Positions 42,840 to 55,188 of a stretch of DNA of 64,000 nucleotides are shown in pieces. Each line of letters begins with the position of its first letter. The first letter of the stretch is position 1. A model generated the notes under the pieces. The model saw only the letters and a program-made list of their open reading frames with translations, was not told where the DNA came from and did not search any database. The translations under genes and the position numbers were made by a program. This DNA is from Trichinella spiralis. Taxonomy: Eukaryota; Nematoda; Enoplea; Trichinellida; Trichinellidae. The stretch lies in assembly GCA_000181795.3 (NCBI GenBank), contig CM012955.1, forward strand, positions 4,825,140 to 4,889,139, given 5' to 3'.

Positions 42840-42850
42840 CCACTTTCTGC

Positions 42851-43989
42851 TCATTCGACCAAGCCAAACAGGTGATTTCCAGTGGCGAGTTTGTCTTTTG
42901 AGAAGAAATACTGCTTCCAAAGATTATTGAACGTCGCCTTGTCGAAGAACGCTTTGGCGTGATCGTGGTCGCAGGCCTGAAATTGTGGAAAAAGCACATC
43001 AACTACCGAGGCAACACACACACACACACACAGAGGGAGGGTGGGGCAATTTGTTGGGGGAAAATTGTTTGCTTATTAGCATGCACCGCTTATGGGAAAC
43101 AACTGACGTCAGTGATCAGCGAAAACGCTCGTCTGGCCGTACACTCGGCCACGCCGTAGGTCTTCATGCCGTCGACGTATTCGGGAAAGTCGATTTTTCC
43201 ATCGCCTGCAAAAGTGATGCTCAAGTTATTATGGTGTTCGAACGACGACAAAGCCAAGCAAGGCTTTTTTCTTCAAAGGAAGAAAGAAAAAACGACAAAC
43301 AAGAGACGTCAAAAAGTTGAAAAATGAAATTCATGTATTCTTGAATCCAACGCATTTCCGCACTTTGGCCATTTTCGCATCGTTTCAAAAAGTCCACCCA
43401 TTCGGCCAGTTGGATTTTTTCATCTTTGTTCAAATCCGCCAACTCGACCAAACCATCCCACAACGGTTGCATACGTTTTCTGGTCAGTCGCATCTGTTCC
43501 GAGTCGACTCCGTACAAATCGCCAACACGCTGAATTCGAATACCGACAAGTGAACCAACGCATGCAAATTTAATTACACAATTTGCAATATCCAAAAAGG
43601 AAAACCACTTATGGTAAAAAAAATTTTTCATTTACCTTCGTAATCAAGTAAAAATCACTCCAATCAATCTCTTTGCTGTTGTTGCTGTCTGAAATCAATT
43701 CTCCTCAGGTAACAACATAACAACATTCAAATTTCAACGATCAAACCGAAAAAAGTTATGAATATGCTTTTCCACTTGGACAACAAAAACGGATGCACAT
43801 CAGCAAATGCATTTTCTTCGTTGGACGGCTTAAATTATTTAAAAAAAAAAGAAATACCACTTATATTAATTGAAAAATTGTACAATACACACAGAAACAC
43901 AAACCATGGCTAAACGTTCGACAAATGAAATAATGCAAACACTCTTCACCGAGTTCAAGCAGCAACTGAATGCGTAGAAGCACAAAATG
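42851..43989 (-). CDS. cex: Calexcitin-like EF-hand calcium-binding protein
   Basis: Minus-strand exons 43636-43688, 43301-43529, 43108-43205 and 42851-42976 are phase-consistent and encode 168 residues plus a stop. EF loop 1 is DSNNSKEIDWSD, with its first Asp split by an intron. Loop 2 is DLNKDEKIQLAE. Loop 3 is DVSCDGKIDFPE and depends on a GTTTGT donor at 43300. The 'LWDGLVELAD' and 'YMNFIF' segments and the C-terminal NNLWKQYFFSKD...GNHLFG are diagnostic for calexcitin, a neuronal Ca2+/GTP-binding signalling protein of invertebrates. A 40-nt exon at 43950-43989 (HFVLLRIQLLLEL) fits by phase and position as the helix before loop 1, but is tentative. The start codon was not found. A possible poly(A) signal (minus) is at 42717-42722. 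Confidence 0.85.
43012..43033. repeat. (CA)n microsatellite in calexcitin intron
   Basis: About nine CA units inside the last intron of the calexcitin-like gene (42977-43107), followed by a G-rich patch. Confidence 0.85.
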
Positions 43990-45596
43990 CTAAAGTGAAA
44001 CTTCGCCACAACAAGTCCAGTTGACGAGTGGAACACAAGTGTGACCAGTTGCGCGCTCCACCGTTGTTTAAGCCATTCAAATGATCACACAGGCCAGTTG
44101 GATGAAATTAACTGCATAGTCAGTCCGAGCTTGGATTTTACTGCTCATGGCGTTGATCCTCTCTTTCCTGCATGTTCAACACTGACCAGCCGGACAACAG
44201 CATTTATTGACAACAGTTGTTTCATGCTCCTCATTCGGCATTTCTCATTTTAATGGGCCAACATCCGGCTCCGACTTGCCTGCGTTCTGGAGCCATTCTT
44301 CCTGCATAACATACTAATACAGAACTTCCTCACTTATATAAACAAAATGAATGCAAAACTATTCATCACAATAAACAATATTTGATTCAATTTATGTGTA
44401 AAATTCTAAATTATGTGGAAAAGTTTTACTACCTGCTAGCTTTCGTCGTGTGTTAGCGTGTTTTTCACCTTTTCAACAGAAACTGGCTTTCAACATGAAC
44501 ATTTTTCTTCAGTCAAATTATTTACTTTATGCTTGCTAGTTTTCAAGCATTTCTTGGCAATCCAGATAGCATGATGACGTCCGATTTGTCAGCTTCACTG
44601 TTTCAAAAGCAGACAAATTACTAGCAAGTTTATTAATATACTGTTTAAAAAAAATTTAAATCTCCTTCACTTCATCATTTTGCGCAACAATAAGTGATGC
44701 ATTCTAGACAAATAAATAAATCTTATTCCACACCTTCCCGTGGCCATGTAAAAATTTTTCTAAAAAACACTGAAATGTATTCAGTGTAAAACAACAAAAT
44801 GTATCGAATATTAATATTTCGACTGCACAATAATTTCAGACAAAAGAGCAACAACGCTACTTAATAAACATATTGAAAAAAAAACTGTGAATACGAAATT
44901 ATTATTGCTCACAAAACAACTCTAATTGTGAAACATAAAATTGAAAATAAACAACAACATTCTTTCATATTTTTGTTTTTAATGAATATATACTAACTAA
45001 ATGAGATGAAATAAATTTTACAAATATTCGTGTGTTTAACATGATACAGTATTCTATTAATTAGGTATAAATATTTTTATATGTAGCATTTGCTCATATG
45101 CATAAAATAATAAATTATGTTCATATAAAAAATATAAATAATAATAATATTCATATAAGAAAAGAAATCTTAGAATGAATTTTTTGAATAAATAAATACT
45201 TTTTCATTTATGTCAAAAATAGATTTGAATTGTGTGCGGAATTGTGCGAAATTTTATCCTTTGAAGTGAAACAATTATCTAGTAGAATAATAAAATTTTG
45301 TCAAACTAAAATTGTTTTTATTATTTTTCATTTTTTGAAAATAAGCAATATTCAATTTAATTTAGAGTGCCTTTTAAAGTTGACTTTAAAATAATTTAAG
45401 ACTAATCACTTTAAAAGAACTCTAAATTAAATAACATTAAACAATTTTTCATAACATTTTTAGCGCATTAAATTCATTGTACTTCCCGACTGCTTTCGAG
45501 AACGCCGTGCTGGTATGAATATCCTTTGTACTTTTTTTAAATAATATTTTTAAGCATTTGTACTTTTATCTTTTTCAGTTTCATTTACAAAGAACA
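43990..45596. other. Divergent intergenic, calexcitin (-) / SH2-pseudokinase (+)
   Basis: AT-rich, with one less AT-rich patch around 44000-44300 that may hold the calexcitin promoter and missing first exon. The SH2 gene's ATG lies 18 nt after a TTTTTCAG acceptor ending 45578. Confidence 0.5.
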
Positions 45597-47714
45597 ATGG
45601 ACAGACGTGTTTTAAAAGAAAAAGTTTCCTTCCCAAAAACGAAAAAACCTCACTTGGTTGGAAGAGTGTACAGAGAGAAGAGAAAGTCGTCATCTGAGGT
45701 ATGCATGATAAAAAAAGTATTTAAAATGTTCGAAAAATATGCATCAAAATGATTTCACTATTTATGACCTATCTTTGATAACCAAATTTCTGCATATACA
45801 CATATAAGCAGTTACGAATTGTTACATTTCAGAAACGAATCTTCGACCAAGCGAGCAGAATTAATAATGTCGACAAATTATGCGAAGAACGTTATTCAAG
45901 AGATTATTCATGGATGGCTAGAAACCCAATAAGGGTAGGTTTACAAAATACACTTTTAAAAATTCTGAAGCATGCTAAAAAATGGAAAAGTTGTTTCACA
46001 TAGTTCATGAATATTTAACATGTAAAATTCTTGCACATATTTCATCCTTTCGACAATAATATATTTCATTTTTGATTATAAAAGTGAATAATTCTCTAAA
46101 CAATAAAAATATTACAGTATTTATAATTTTGTAATTCTGTAGGAGTTGCTCATGAATAAATTACCAGTGATGTTGAAAAATAAACCATTTTATCATGGTT
46201 ACTTACCAAAATTGGATGCAGAAGAAATTTTGAAAAATCAAGAAAATGGATCTTTTATCGTGCGTATGACCAACGAATGCGGTGATTACTGCGCTGTAGC
46301 TTTATCCATCAAACATGAAGAAAAAGTTGTTCATTACATGATAGACGTGAACATTAATGGAGTAAGTGTGCGCATTTTATCTTTTTCATATTAATTTATT
46401 ATGGGTTATTTCGGAAATAAGATATTGAAGAACAGTTTTTGTTACATTATGTAATTGTGAGTGCTTTTCATTATTATTGCCAAATTGATTATTCATTCCG
46501 ACAGATATTTTGTATAAATAGATCTCACAACTTTGCACAGTTTCTTACTTTTTAAAATGGTTATCAATTTATTATTATCAATCGCTTTTAAAAATTCCAT
46601 TTTCATTTTAGCGCTGCTTTATAAATTCTTTAATGTTCAACTCGGTCAGTGAAATGGTTAATTATTACGTAAAAAGTGGCCAGCCAATCGACAAAACCAG
46701 CAATGTCCGCTTGAAAAGACCAGCACGATTCGTGGAATGGCAGTTAGAATCTCACCATATTGTTAATTTGGAAAAAAATATCAATATAGTAAGCTAACTT
46801 TTTAAATGATCTTTTTCAAATTTCACATTTTTTAAATTATCTTCTTTTTTCAGGGAAAAGATTCAGATGTGATTCGAGGAGTTTTTCTTTACAAGGGCAA
46901 AAATGCTGACGTGGCAATAAAAATCCCGTTGAACTCGATTCAAACGGATTCTACCAACATCTTGTTTGACGAACTGCGTGCCATGCGTCAACTGAAATGC
47001 AATTACACATTGAAAGCTTATGGTATAGCATCGTTCACGTGCCGTCCGTTATTAGTGACTGAATACGCGGACCGCGGAACCCTGCACGACTATATACGTA
47101 CCCATAGTGTGAGTGTTCATGAAAAACTGCGGTATAGTAGGCAGATTATGAGTGCCCTAAAGTATCTAAAAGATAAAAGTACTTTAAAAAATTAATTTTT
47201 TCAAAAATTGTATTCATTTCTAAAAGTTTGTCTATTTTTAGATTTAATCCATCGCAACATTGTTGCAAAGAAATGTTTCCTTTTTACAAGCCCAGAATTC
47301 GAACTTCCAACAGTAAAACTGGGCGGATTCCGGTATTGTATTAGTGCTTCAGAAAAAGATGTGAAGAAAGTTCCCCGCAAATTACTCTGCTGCTGTCCAC
47401 CAGAAGCGATAAAATGCAATAAGTGGTTTTTTGAATCGGACTTATGGATGTCCAGTATGTTGATGTGGTCAATTTTTACTGGATATATGTATCCATTCCG
47501 TGAATTTGTGGATGAGGACCCTATGAATCTTTATTATTATTTATTAAAAGGGCAGCGTCTGCCCATGTCTACGGACCTTTTGCCGGACGTACAACTGATA
47601 ATCAGTCAATGTCAAGCGACGAATCCATCTGACCGTGGAACAATTGAAATGGCGTTACAAAGACTCACTGTTTTACTTGATTCACATCCATATTCGAAAG
47701 AGAACAGCAAATGA
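45597..47714 (+). CDS. SH2-domain pseudokinase (nematode FER/SPE-8-like tyrosine kinase family)
   Basis: Six exons, 45597-45698, 45833-45934, 46143-46361, 46612-46788, 46854-47178 and 47242-47714, are all in phase and encode 465 aa. A basic N-terminal 80 residues precede an SH2 domain (about 84-180; FYHGYL and GSFIVR with the phosphotyrosine-binding Arg109). A kinase fold follows (about 200-455). VAIK Lys223 and a plausible alphaC Glu remain. The glycine loop is missing, HRD is HRN (312-314), the catalytic-loop Asn is Lys319, and DFG is GFR (337-339). PPEAI and SDLW resemble the APE and SDVW regions. SH2-kinase order with a short basic N-terminus is typical of the nematode FER/FES-like expansion, several members of which act in sperm. 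It should be catalytically dead and act as an SH2 adaptor (inference). The start follows a probable trans-splice site. Confidence 0.9.
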
Positions 47715-48827
47715 ACTAGGTTTATTTGATTTTAATCATCCAAACTTACCTAAATAATTCATCATCTAACGTAATTGTTCTTTCTCATATTGTTTTTCTG
47801 ACCGAATAATTTGAAAATTATTATTCATATTAATTTCATAATAATTTTTAGCATGCAAATAATAATATCTGCTGGAGATTGATTCATTGCGTTATAAATC
47901 ATCATCATTATAAATTATAAATGATCACGTCATGAACTAGTATTAAAATTTTGAATAAAATTAATTAATTTTGTTTCTGGTTCTTGTATTTTGATCGATA
48001 AACTTGTAAAATATGCACTCTTACTTCAAGCAATTTCATTCAAACATCAAAAAAGCATTTGTATAAATGGAAAAGAAAAAACAAATTATTGTGGAGATTT
48101 TTATTTGTACAACATAAAATGGACAGCAAAGAAATTATAAACAGGTTTGAAATAATTAACCTGCATATTAGTATCGATTTTTGTAGCTACCTACCAACAG
48201 CAATGCTTCTCTTTCAATATTTTTGATAATCCATATTTTTAAGCACTGCATATATTTGTAAATGATTTATTGTATAATTTTTGAGTTCATTAAGTGCAGT
48301 TTATTCTATTCAAATTTTTTCAATTAATGCTAATGTTGTTGTATCTTGTCAGAGAATTTGTTCTAAAAGCTAACAAAAACTCTCGGTATTCTTTTCAATT
48401 TATAGTTTGCATTCTTGATTGCGCAGTTTATTAATCATTTAATTGAACAGCAGTTAAATCATTGCTTTCAGCATGGTATTCAATTGAAACAAATGTTCTG
48501 AGATAAAAAGACTTTCCATTCATTTAATACGCATATGATTATATATTGTTGAATAATGAAAATAGTACAGTTGCAAAATCTTCTGCCTCGTATTGCCGTG
48601 TCATTTGCAATATTGCATGCATATTTTATGAGTTTATGTAGTTGTTTAATTTGAAAGTAATTGTTATTTTACTGTTAATAGATTCTGTTCAGCTAAACTG
48701 AGAAATGTGTAAAAGAAGTAAAATGAATTGCAAATGGTGAAGTTGCATTTGAAATTTCTGACATCTTATCAGCTTTTCTTTAAAAAAATAAGACTAACGA
48801 CAGAGTAGAAAAATATTTGTCGAAGCA

Positions 48828-48861
48828 AGAAGAAGAAGAAGATGATGATGATGAAGAAGCG
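48828..48861. repeat. (GAA)n/(GAT)n trinucleotide run
   Basis: About five AGA/GAA units followed by four to five GAT units; intergenic and not in a supported coding frame. Confidence 0.75.
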
Positions 48862-50408
48862 ATTTGGAAGCTGAAACCTGATACTGGTCATCCGATAAGT
48901 GTTCTGTGCTAACGAGAATGCGAATAATGAACGAAATAATTGCGCACATCTTTGATGTGATTTTGAAATTCGATTGCAACATCTTCAAATGCCATTCATA
49001 CTGTACAATTTTTCTGATATGTGATTTTTAAAATTTATACTGCGTTACTTTTATTTCGACTGACAGCTTTCTATTGCTTTTTCTACTGCTAAGAATTTTA
49101 TGTTGCTTTTTTATTAAAATGAACTATTTAGTGATTTTTTAAGTATTAATTTTCTGTTTATTTTTTTTATTAGCAAAATTTATGGAGTAATTTCGCGTGC
49201 GGATGACGTCCAAAGAAACAACAACAAATCAGATCAACATTATCAGATACAGTAGTATATTTGACGTGTACCTGTAATTTGTAGAATTGTTATAATACAA
49301 AGCAGCATTTGAAATGAGATGAAATAGCTGACAGTTGGGAAACAGTTTGTTTGAGAAGGAAAGCTTTTCTTTGAAAGCAATTGCCGTTCAATGGGCAGCC
49401 CTTTGGGGTCGATGAAATTGAACACCTTGGCCGAATGGTTATTTTTCCGGCCAGCCGGCACAAGCATGAAGCAGTCAGAGCGTGTAACAAGGTAGCAAAC
49501 TCGCCAATTTGTCTGTGCGCTCAGGTGAAAAAAAGTCGACGGACCAATTTTCTATTCTATTCAACCAGTGTCCATCTGTTTGGTCAAACTAGCGGCTAGT
49601 ATCAACGCTGACGTAATAATCATCCTGTTCAATGGAAACGACCCCTACAGTGCCAATGAGAAAAAGAATGAGAAAAAAACGATGTGCCGAAATAAATTCT
49701 GTACAGTAATCGCCGTTGGCCTTGTCGCCTAAGCGGATTAGGGTCGGTCGCTTGTATGATCAACAAGCACACCATTAGCGAAGAAATGGCTAGTGGTCGA
49801 CTCATTGTCCGAAACAAATATCCAGACCAAGCTCCCAGCTGGTCCGCCCACGCACGTGGTCTCACTTGACCAAATTCCACAGCTATACATTTGCTACTTG
49901 AAGCACTCGGCTTCGCTTTGACGCTTTCACAAACTCGCCCAGCGCCAAACTGTCTCGCTTTCCACTTTCCCTTTGTGGGATAGAAGCACCACGCTACAGA
50001 ACAACACCTTGACCGTTTTCATGCGACGACAGTTTTAGCCGAGCCGCCGCTTCTATTTTCATTTCTCACCACGGCACCTGAAAGCCGTGGCTGATGAAAA
50101 AAAAACAGAAACAGAAAAGCCGCCTGAACACTGGTCACCAGTGCACCATTGTCCATTCGGCGTCCACTTGAAATGTCGACTCTACCGACCGAGCCCGGGA
50201 CAATGACTGCAACACTTGATTGGTTTTAAGTAAAATGATCACAGTCCATAATCAGATCAGCAGCTAATTTCTTCTCAGTGCCAAAGCTTTGTCATCGGAT
50301 TCACTTGAATAGAAAAAATAATAATCGCTTTCATATCTTTCAGAATACCAGATTATTTATTCCAAACTGAACTCAACGGATCGATTGAATATTATTTTAA
50401 TAAAACCA

Positions 50409-50434
50409 ATATTGTTGTTGTTGTTGTTGCTGTT
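50409..50434. repeat. (TTG)n microsatellite
   Basis: Seven or so TTG units in intergenic DNA upstream of FoxD. Confidence 0.75.
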
Positions 50435-52538
50435 CGGCTATTTGTAATTTCACTTTACTTAAAGCTTTTCCAATCCTCTAAAACTAATTAACTGATTGAT
50501 AGTTGAAATTATTTTATTAATAAAAGTAAATCAATTCAAAATTTCCCTATTATTAAATCGAATTATTGAAAAATGACTTTTCGTGTAACAAACCATTCAA
50601 AGTATAATTTAATAATATTTTTTTAAAGCAAAAAATAATTTCAATATTCGGTGATATTCAGTGAAGCAAAGTGAACGAATCGCATTACAGCACTGCTTGG
50701 AAATTAGTCAAATTGCATAAATCTGCATAAATTGTATATTTCAAAAAAATGTAATTTCCAGTATAAAAGTTTTGTTTTTATGATTAAAATTTGAAAAAAA
50801 GGCAAACAAAATAAATATAATTGCTATTTTTGTTATATTTAAACATATCTATCTAATTATGAGGTGAAAAGTATGCATGCTATTTTCCGGAATTATAAAT
50901 TTCTATTCTGATAAATGACTATCAAATGATGGCAAGTAATTACGTATGGAATTGTCTTTTTATTGAAATATTTTCAACTCTAAACCATTTTTTAACATGC
51001 ACAAATGAATTTAGTTATAAAAAATATAATTTAAAATAAGACAGTAGGAAATTATTAAAAATTCAATTTTGTCAACTTTGGACAAAGATGATGATGCACT
51101 GCACCGCATGTTTATTTTCCCGTTTGACTTGGTCGTTTCAATTGCATGCTGAACGGAATTTAGCACAAGCTCAAATGAAAGCTTTATGAAAGTTCAGAAC
51201 AGCGTAAAAAGTGTAATTATAAAATCTGTCAAAGAGAAATGGGAAAAACAGAAATTTGGATCTAATTATTTGCCAAATGTCTCTGGGCAATAAATGATAG
51301 ACATCAACGATGACGGTTTCTTCAAAGAGCTCTAATTTTGTTTTTTTGAATGCAATTAACTTCATTTATGCTTGCAAAAGAAGACAGTTGTGTAGATAAT
51401 AAAAAAACAATAATGAAAAAGTGAGGAAAAGGACACAAAATCCGGCAAGTGCAAAAAATCATAACTGAATACTGCAAATTGGTTGCAAATTGGTGCCAAG
51501 AGGACTGGAAGAAGAAAGCAGAGGGGTTTTGCTTTTTCATTTTGCACAGCTTTCATTCAAGCTTTATTGTCAAACGATGCAATTGGTTTGTCGATGACGT
51601 GTTTGAACAACATACCGCATCATATTTTGAATGAAGACGATACATGATACGCGGAACAACTGATGCGAGCAGGGCTTTCCCTCTCAACAGGAGCGTTTTT
51701 GCTTTCGCCGCCGTGTCAGATCGCTTCTACAGTAATAAATCACGATGGAAAATTAACTGACTGAAATGTAGAAGTAGTGGCGCCGAAATTTCAGCTCGAA
51801 TTGTTGTTCATAATAAAATGTGCAACTTGTCTACCGGCTGGCTGACTTTGCCCACTGCTGACATCCTCCTCCACTTGTCGTCCACTCGAAAAGTTGTCGA
51901 CGGTGCTTAATCATAAACGTTGATCGTTTTTATTTTCAGCTATGCCAAACACATCCATTTCACACTCTCGTAATTTTTCGCTTTCTCTGCCGGAAGTTGA
52001 AAGTAAAATCAACTGAACTTGTGCTATTCGAAAATGAAATTGAATTCACCCTGCCCAACAAATGGAAAATATATTGTTAATAAGGACAAAGAGTTTCACG
52101 TTTCTCAACTTCATTAAGCAGTTCGAACAGCGTCATCAAGCAAAATTGACAATTATGCATTGTTCAAGCTGTAAGATGAAAGAACGCTGAGGAACGATAA
52201 CAAAATCAACTTTCATATTTGTTGCTCTGATTTCTATCTGGAAGATTGAAAAATGCTCTCCTTTATCAACTCGTGCCTGCCTTCCAAAGTTGCTACGACA
52301 TGCCTCTTTGTTCATCGAAGATATTCACTCCAACAAGGCGTAACGTTTTCCATTAAAATATGTTCAATTCATATCGAGCAAACCACTTTTTAATATAATT
52401 ATTATTTTTATACAAATCGAATTAAAAGCAGTGGAATGAAAAAATGGAATTTTTTCTTTCTGTGTGCTTGCTTGTTCAATAGTGGAGAAGAAAACTCGGC
52501 TGCAGAATTTTCTTCTATTCGTTGCAAACTTAGAACCA

Positions 52539-52566
52539 CTGACTGACTGACTGACTGACTGACTGA
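52539..52566. repeat. (TGAC)n microsatellite
   Basis: Six to seven TGAC units in intergenic DNA upstream of FoxD. Confidence 0.85.
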
Positions 52567-54333
52567 TGAAGAAAATATTTTCAAGCCAACCCATCCGGAT
52601 GTTCAGCTAGTTTGTCCTTATTATGTGGGAAACTTGCAAAATTCATTTTCACTTTGTGAATCATCGGAAAACTGAACTAGCATCAACCTGCATTATTCTT
52701 CCAAAGAAAGCATCTTTTAGCAGCGCTTTTGAAATGTATAAATTTTAAAATAGTTTACAACACAATATGGTTAGTTTTTGAAAAGCATTTTTTAAAAACC
52801 AAGCTAGCAAGAGGATGTTGTTGATATTTGAAATAAACAAACTACAATTGTAAAGTTGTGTGCAATTTCTCACGTTTCATTATTCAATTTGATCAAGCAA
52901 ATATTTCATAGCAATTGAAAATTAACATGAAAAACTTATTGATATTGACTTGCTTTTTTCTGCAAACGTGACTGCTGTTTTTTTTCTTTATTTGATCAGA
53001 GTTGGGAAAATTATTTTTGCGATTCGAAATTGACAATTCTACGTGAACAAATTTTAATTGCAAATTAAAAATATTTCGCTTTTACAATGCCTTTAATTCT
53101 GCTGTGGGTGGAATTTTAATAAAATTATCAGTGTTTTGAGATGAATGAACGCATATGAACAATTAGTGCTGATTAGTTGGCTCATTTTTCACGTGCTGAT
53201 GTGGTACGTTGAGTAAATATTTTCATAAGGAACATTCATTATATGTTGGAACATGATCAGTAGCAATTTTACGGTATTTATGGGAAAGAAAAAAATTTTC
53301 ACTCTTCGACTTGTCGAATACATAATGTTCTATGAGAAAAACTGCAAACAAGATTCGATTCAGACAGATTCGTACGACGCTAATGTATTTAATACAGCTG
53401 AAAAGTTTGTTCAAATCGAATAAAATGACGAGTACAGCTTTTTCAACTTTTTCACATACGTATTATCTATTCTAAATATAAGTGAATATAAATGTGCCCA
53501 ACTTTGTACTCTTGTTTGTCGTTCATCTGTTTGAAATTGTCCATTTTTTACAATTGTGCAAAATGCTTAATACTGACTGAATCGTTATTTTGCAAAAGCA
53601 GCAATTGGTTGGGCTAACCAAAATCCCCTCAGCATTTATACAACTGCATCGACAATGGACAGCGGTGGGAGCAAGCAATTTGCATAGATAAAGTTGGAAA
53701 AAAAACAGAAAAAACCTTTCGACAAGTGCTACGCAGCAGCAAAGTGGAAAAAAAAGCTGACAAGTGAAATTGTTTCTCATTTGTTTTGGTGATGGTTTGG
53801 CTTCGATCGTCATTTTTTGTTTCTATTTTCGCTTATATTGGGGCAGTGGCTTCAGTTGATTCATCTGAAGATGGGAAAACATTGGACCACTGCAAGCTGA
53901 ACACAAAAAAGCACCTTTCGTCTTTGTGCAGAGCCAATTGGCAAGCGAATAATTCGCTTGGCATGGTCCAGGTCGGCGGCAGTGGTCATTTGTTGGGGCA
54001 ACGGGAAAAGCATTTGTTGTTAGCCGACGACCGAAAAGCTGGACAGGCAAAATAAGTTCTTGATATGGGCCATTTGTCACCGGCGAAACTCGATTCCGCC
54101 GTTGGCCATTTTACGCCAAGTGCAACCCTTTAGCAGCCGGCGCTGATGATTACCCACCTAGGCGAACGCTGATTGGTCGAAAGCGGATTGATTAGAGCTG
54201 AGGCGGCTGATAGGCGGAGCGAACAGCGCAGGGACGCTTCGGTGCACGTTGGATCGTCAGTAAGTGGAATTGGCCGACTCCAGTGTGTTTGTGGTGCTAT
54301 TCTTGCACACAAGCTGCGCACAGGCGTCTCGAA

Positions 54334-55188
54334 ATGGCGAAAATACGCTTTTCCATGGACGAAATACTTTGCGATTCAGTTCAATCACCCAAAGAGCCCA
54401 CTCCTCCGGTGGAAAAGGAACCCGATCGACGCAAAGCGTCCTCAGTCAAACCGCCCTACTCGTATATTGCTCTGATAACGATGGCAATTTTGAATTCGCC
54501 AGAAAAAAAGCTGACGTTGAGTCGAATTTGTGAGTTCATTATGAATCGTTTCCCGTATTACCGTGAAAAGTTCCCCGCTTGGCAAAACAGCATACGACAC
54601 AATCTCAGTTTGAATGACTGTTTTGTCAAAGTGCCGCGTGAACCCGGTAATCCTGGAAAAGGCAACTACTGGGCTTTGGACCCCGCGAGTGAGGATATGT
54701 TCGACAATGGCAGCTTTTTGCGTCGACGGAAACGATTCAAACGGCCAACTCAGACTGGTCACTATTTGAGCTTGTTGGATCCATCGAACGGAATATTGGG
54801 ACCTCCTCCGTCGGCTGCAGGGCCACTGTTACCTACTCCAAGATGCATGGCACTGCCGGCAACAAATATGGCATTTCCGATTGGTGCAAACAATCCACGT
54901 CCGTTCACTTTGTCCATGCCCTTGGCGTTGTCGCTGAAAGAGATGCAGGACCGTCATTCTCAGCAAGCGAAAGGTGTTTTCTCCGTTGACCACATTTTGG
55001 ATTCAATGAACGCTTATCGGCCACCGCCACTTTTGCAAGCGCCGATCGTTGCACAGCATCCGTCGGCTATGCCGCCACCGTTGCAACGTTTGATGAAATC
55101 GTCAGAAGCATGCCCAGTCCGCGAATCGGTTCTGGCCGTTCTGCCCAACAAGGGACAAATTTGCCGACCATGGATGACCACCGCTTGA
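54334..55188 (+). CDS. foxD: FoxD-class forkhead transcription factor (UNC-130 type)
   Basis: A single open exon of 284 aa. The forkhead domain runs from Lys39 ([15 protein letters not shown]) to about 137. It includes [20 protein letters not shown] and [17 protein letters not shown], the signature of class D. The ATG at 54334 is chosen because it opens the conserved N-terminal sequence; the frame is open ~17 codons further upstream without an ATG. Two eh1-like Groucho-recruitment motifs are visible: FSMDEIL (6-12) and FSVDHIL (216-222), suggesting a repressor. The tail is Pro-rich. In C. elegans the FoxD protein UNC-130 acts in neuronal and muscle-guidance patterning. A poly(A) signal AATAAA is at 55686. 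The gene is moderately GC-richer than its surroundings and has no introns. Confidence 0.95.
   Translation: MAKIRFSMDEILCDSVQSPKEPTPPVEKEPDRRKASSVKPPYSYIALITMAILNSPEKKLTLSRICEFIMNRFPYYREKFPAWQNSIRHNLSLNDCFVKVPREPGNPGKGNYWALDPASEDMFDNGSFLRRRKRFKRPTQTGHYLSLLDPSNGILGPPPSAAGPLLPTPRCMALPATNMAFPIGANNPRPFTLSMPLALSLKEMQDRHSQQAKGVFSVDHILDSMNAYRPPPLLQAPIVAQHPSAMPPPLQRLMKSSEACPVRESVLAVLPNKGQICRPWMTTA

Larger units (their letters stand above)
47715..54333. other. Gene-poor region upstream of FoxD with GC-richer islands
   Basis: 6.6 kb without a supportable gene. Most is AT-rich. Islands with more GC and CpG stand out at about 49380-50220, 51640-52020 and 53920-54320. Several carry TTGGCC or GGCCAA. They look more like regulatory DNA for the developmental gene FoxD than exons, since frames through them show no domains. 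A short frame at 53792-54055 with a signal-peptide-like start (MVWLRSSFFVSIFAYIGAVA) is not trusted. Confidence 0.45.

Noticed and set aside
53792-54055. Short frame with signal-peptide-like start upstream of FoxD
   Set aside because: Single short frame with no homology, inside a GC-richer probable regulatory island. The hydrophobic stretch may be chance.
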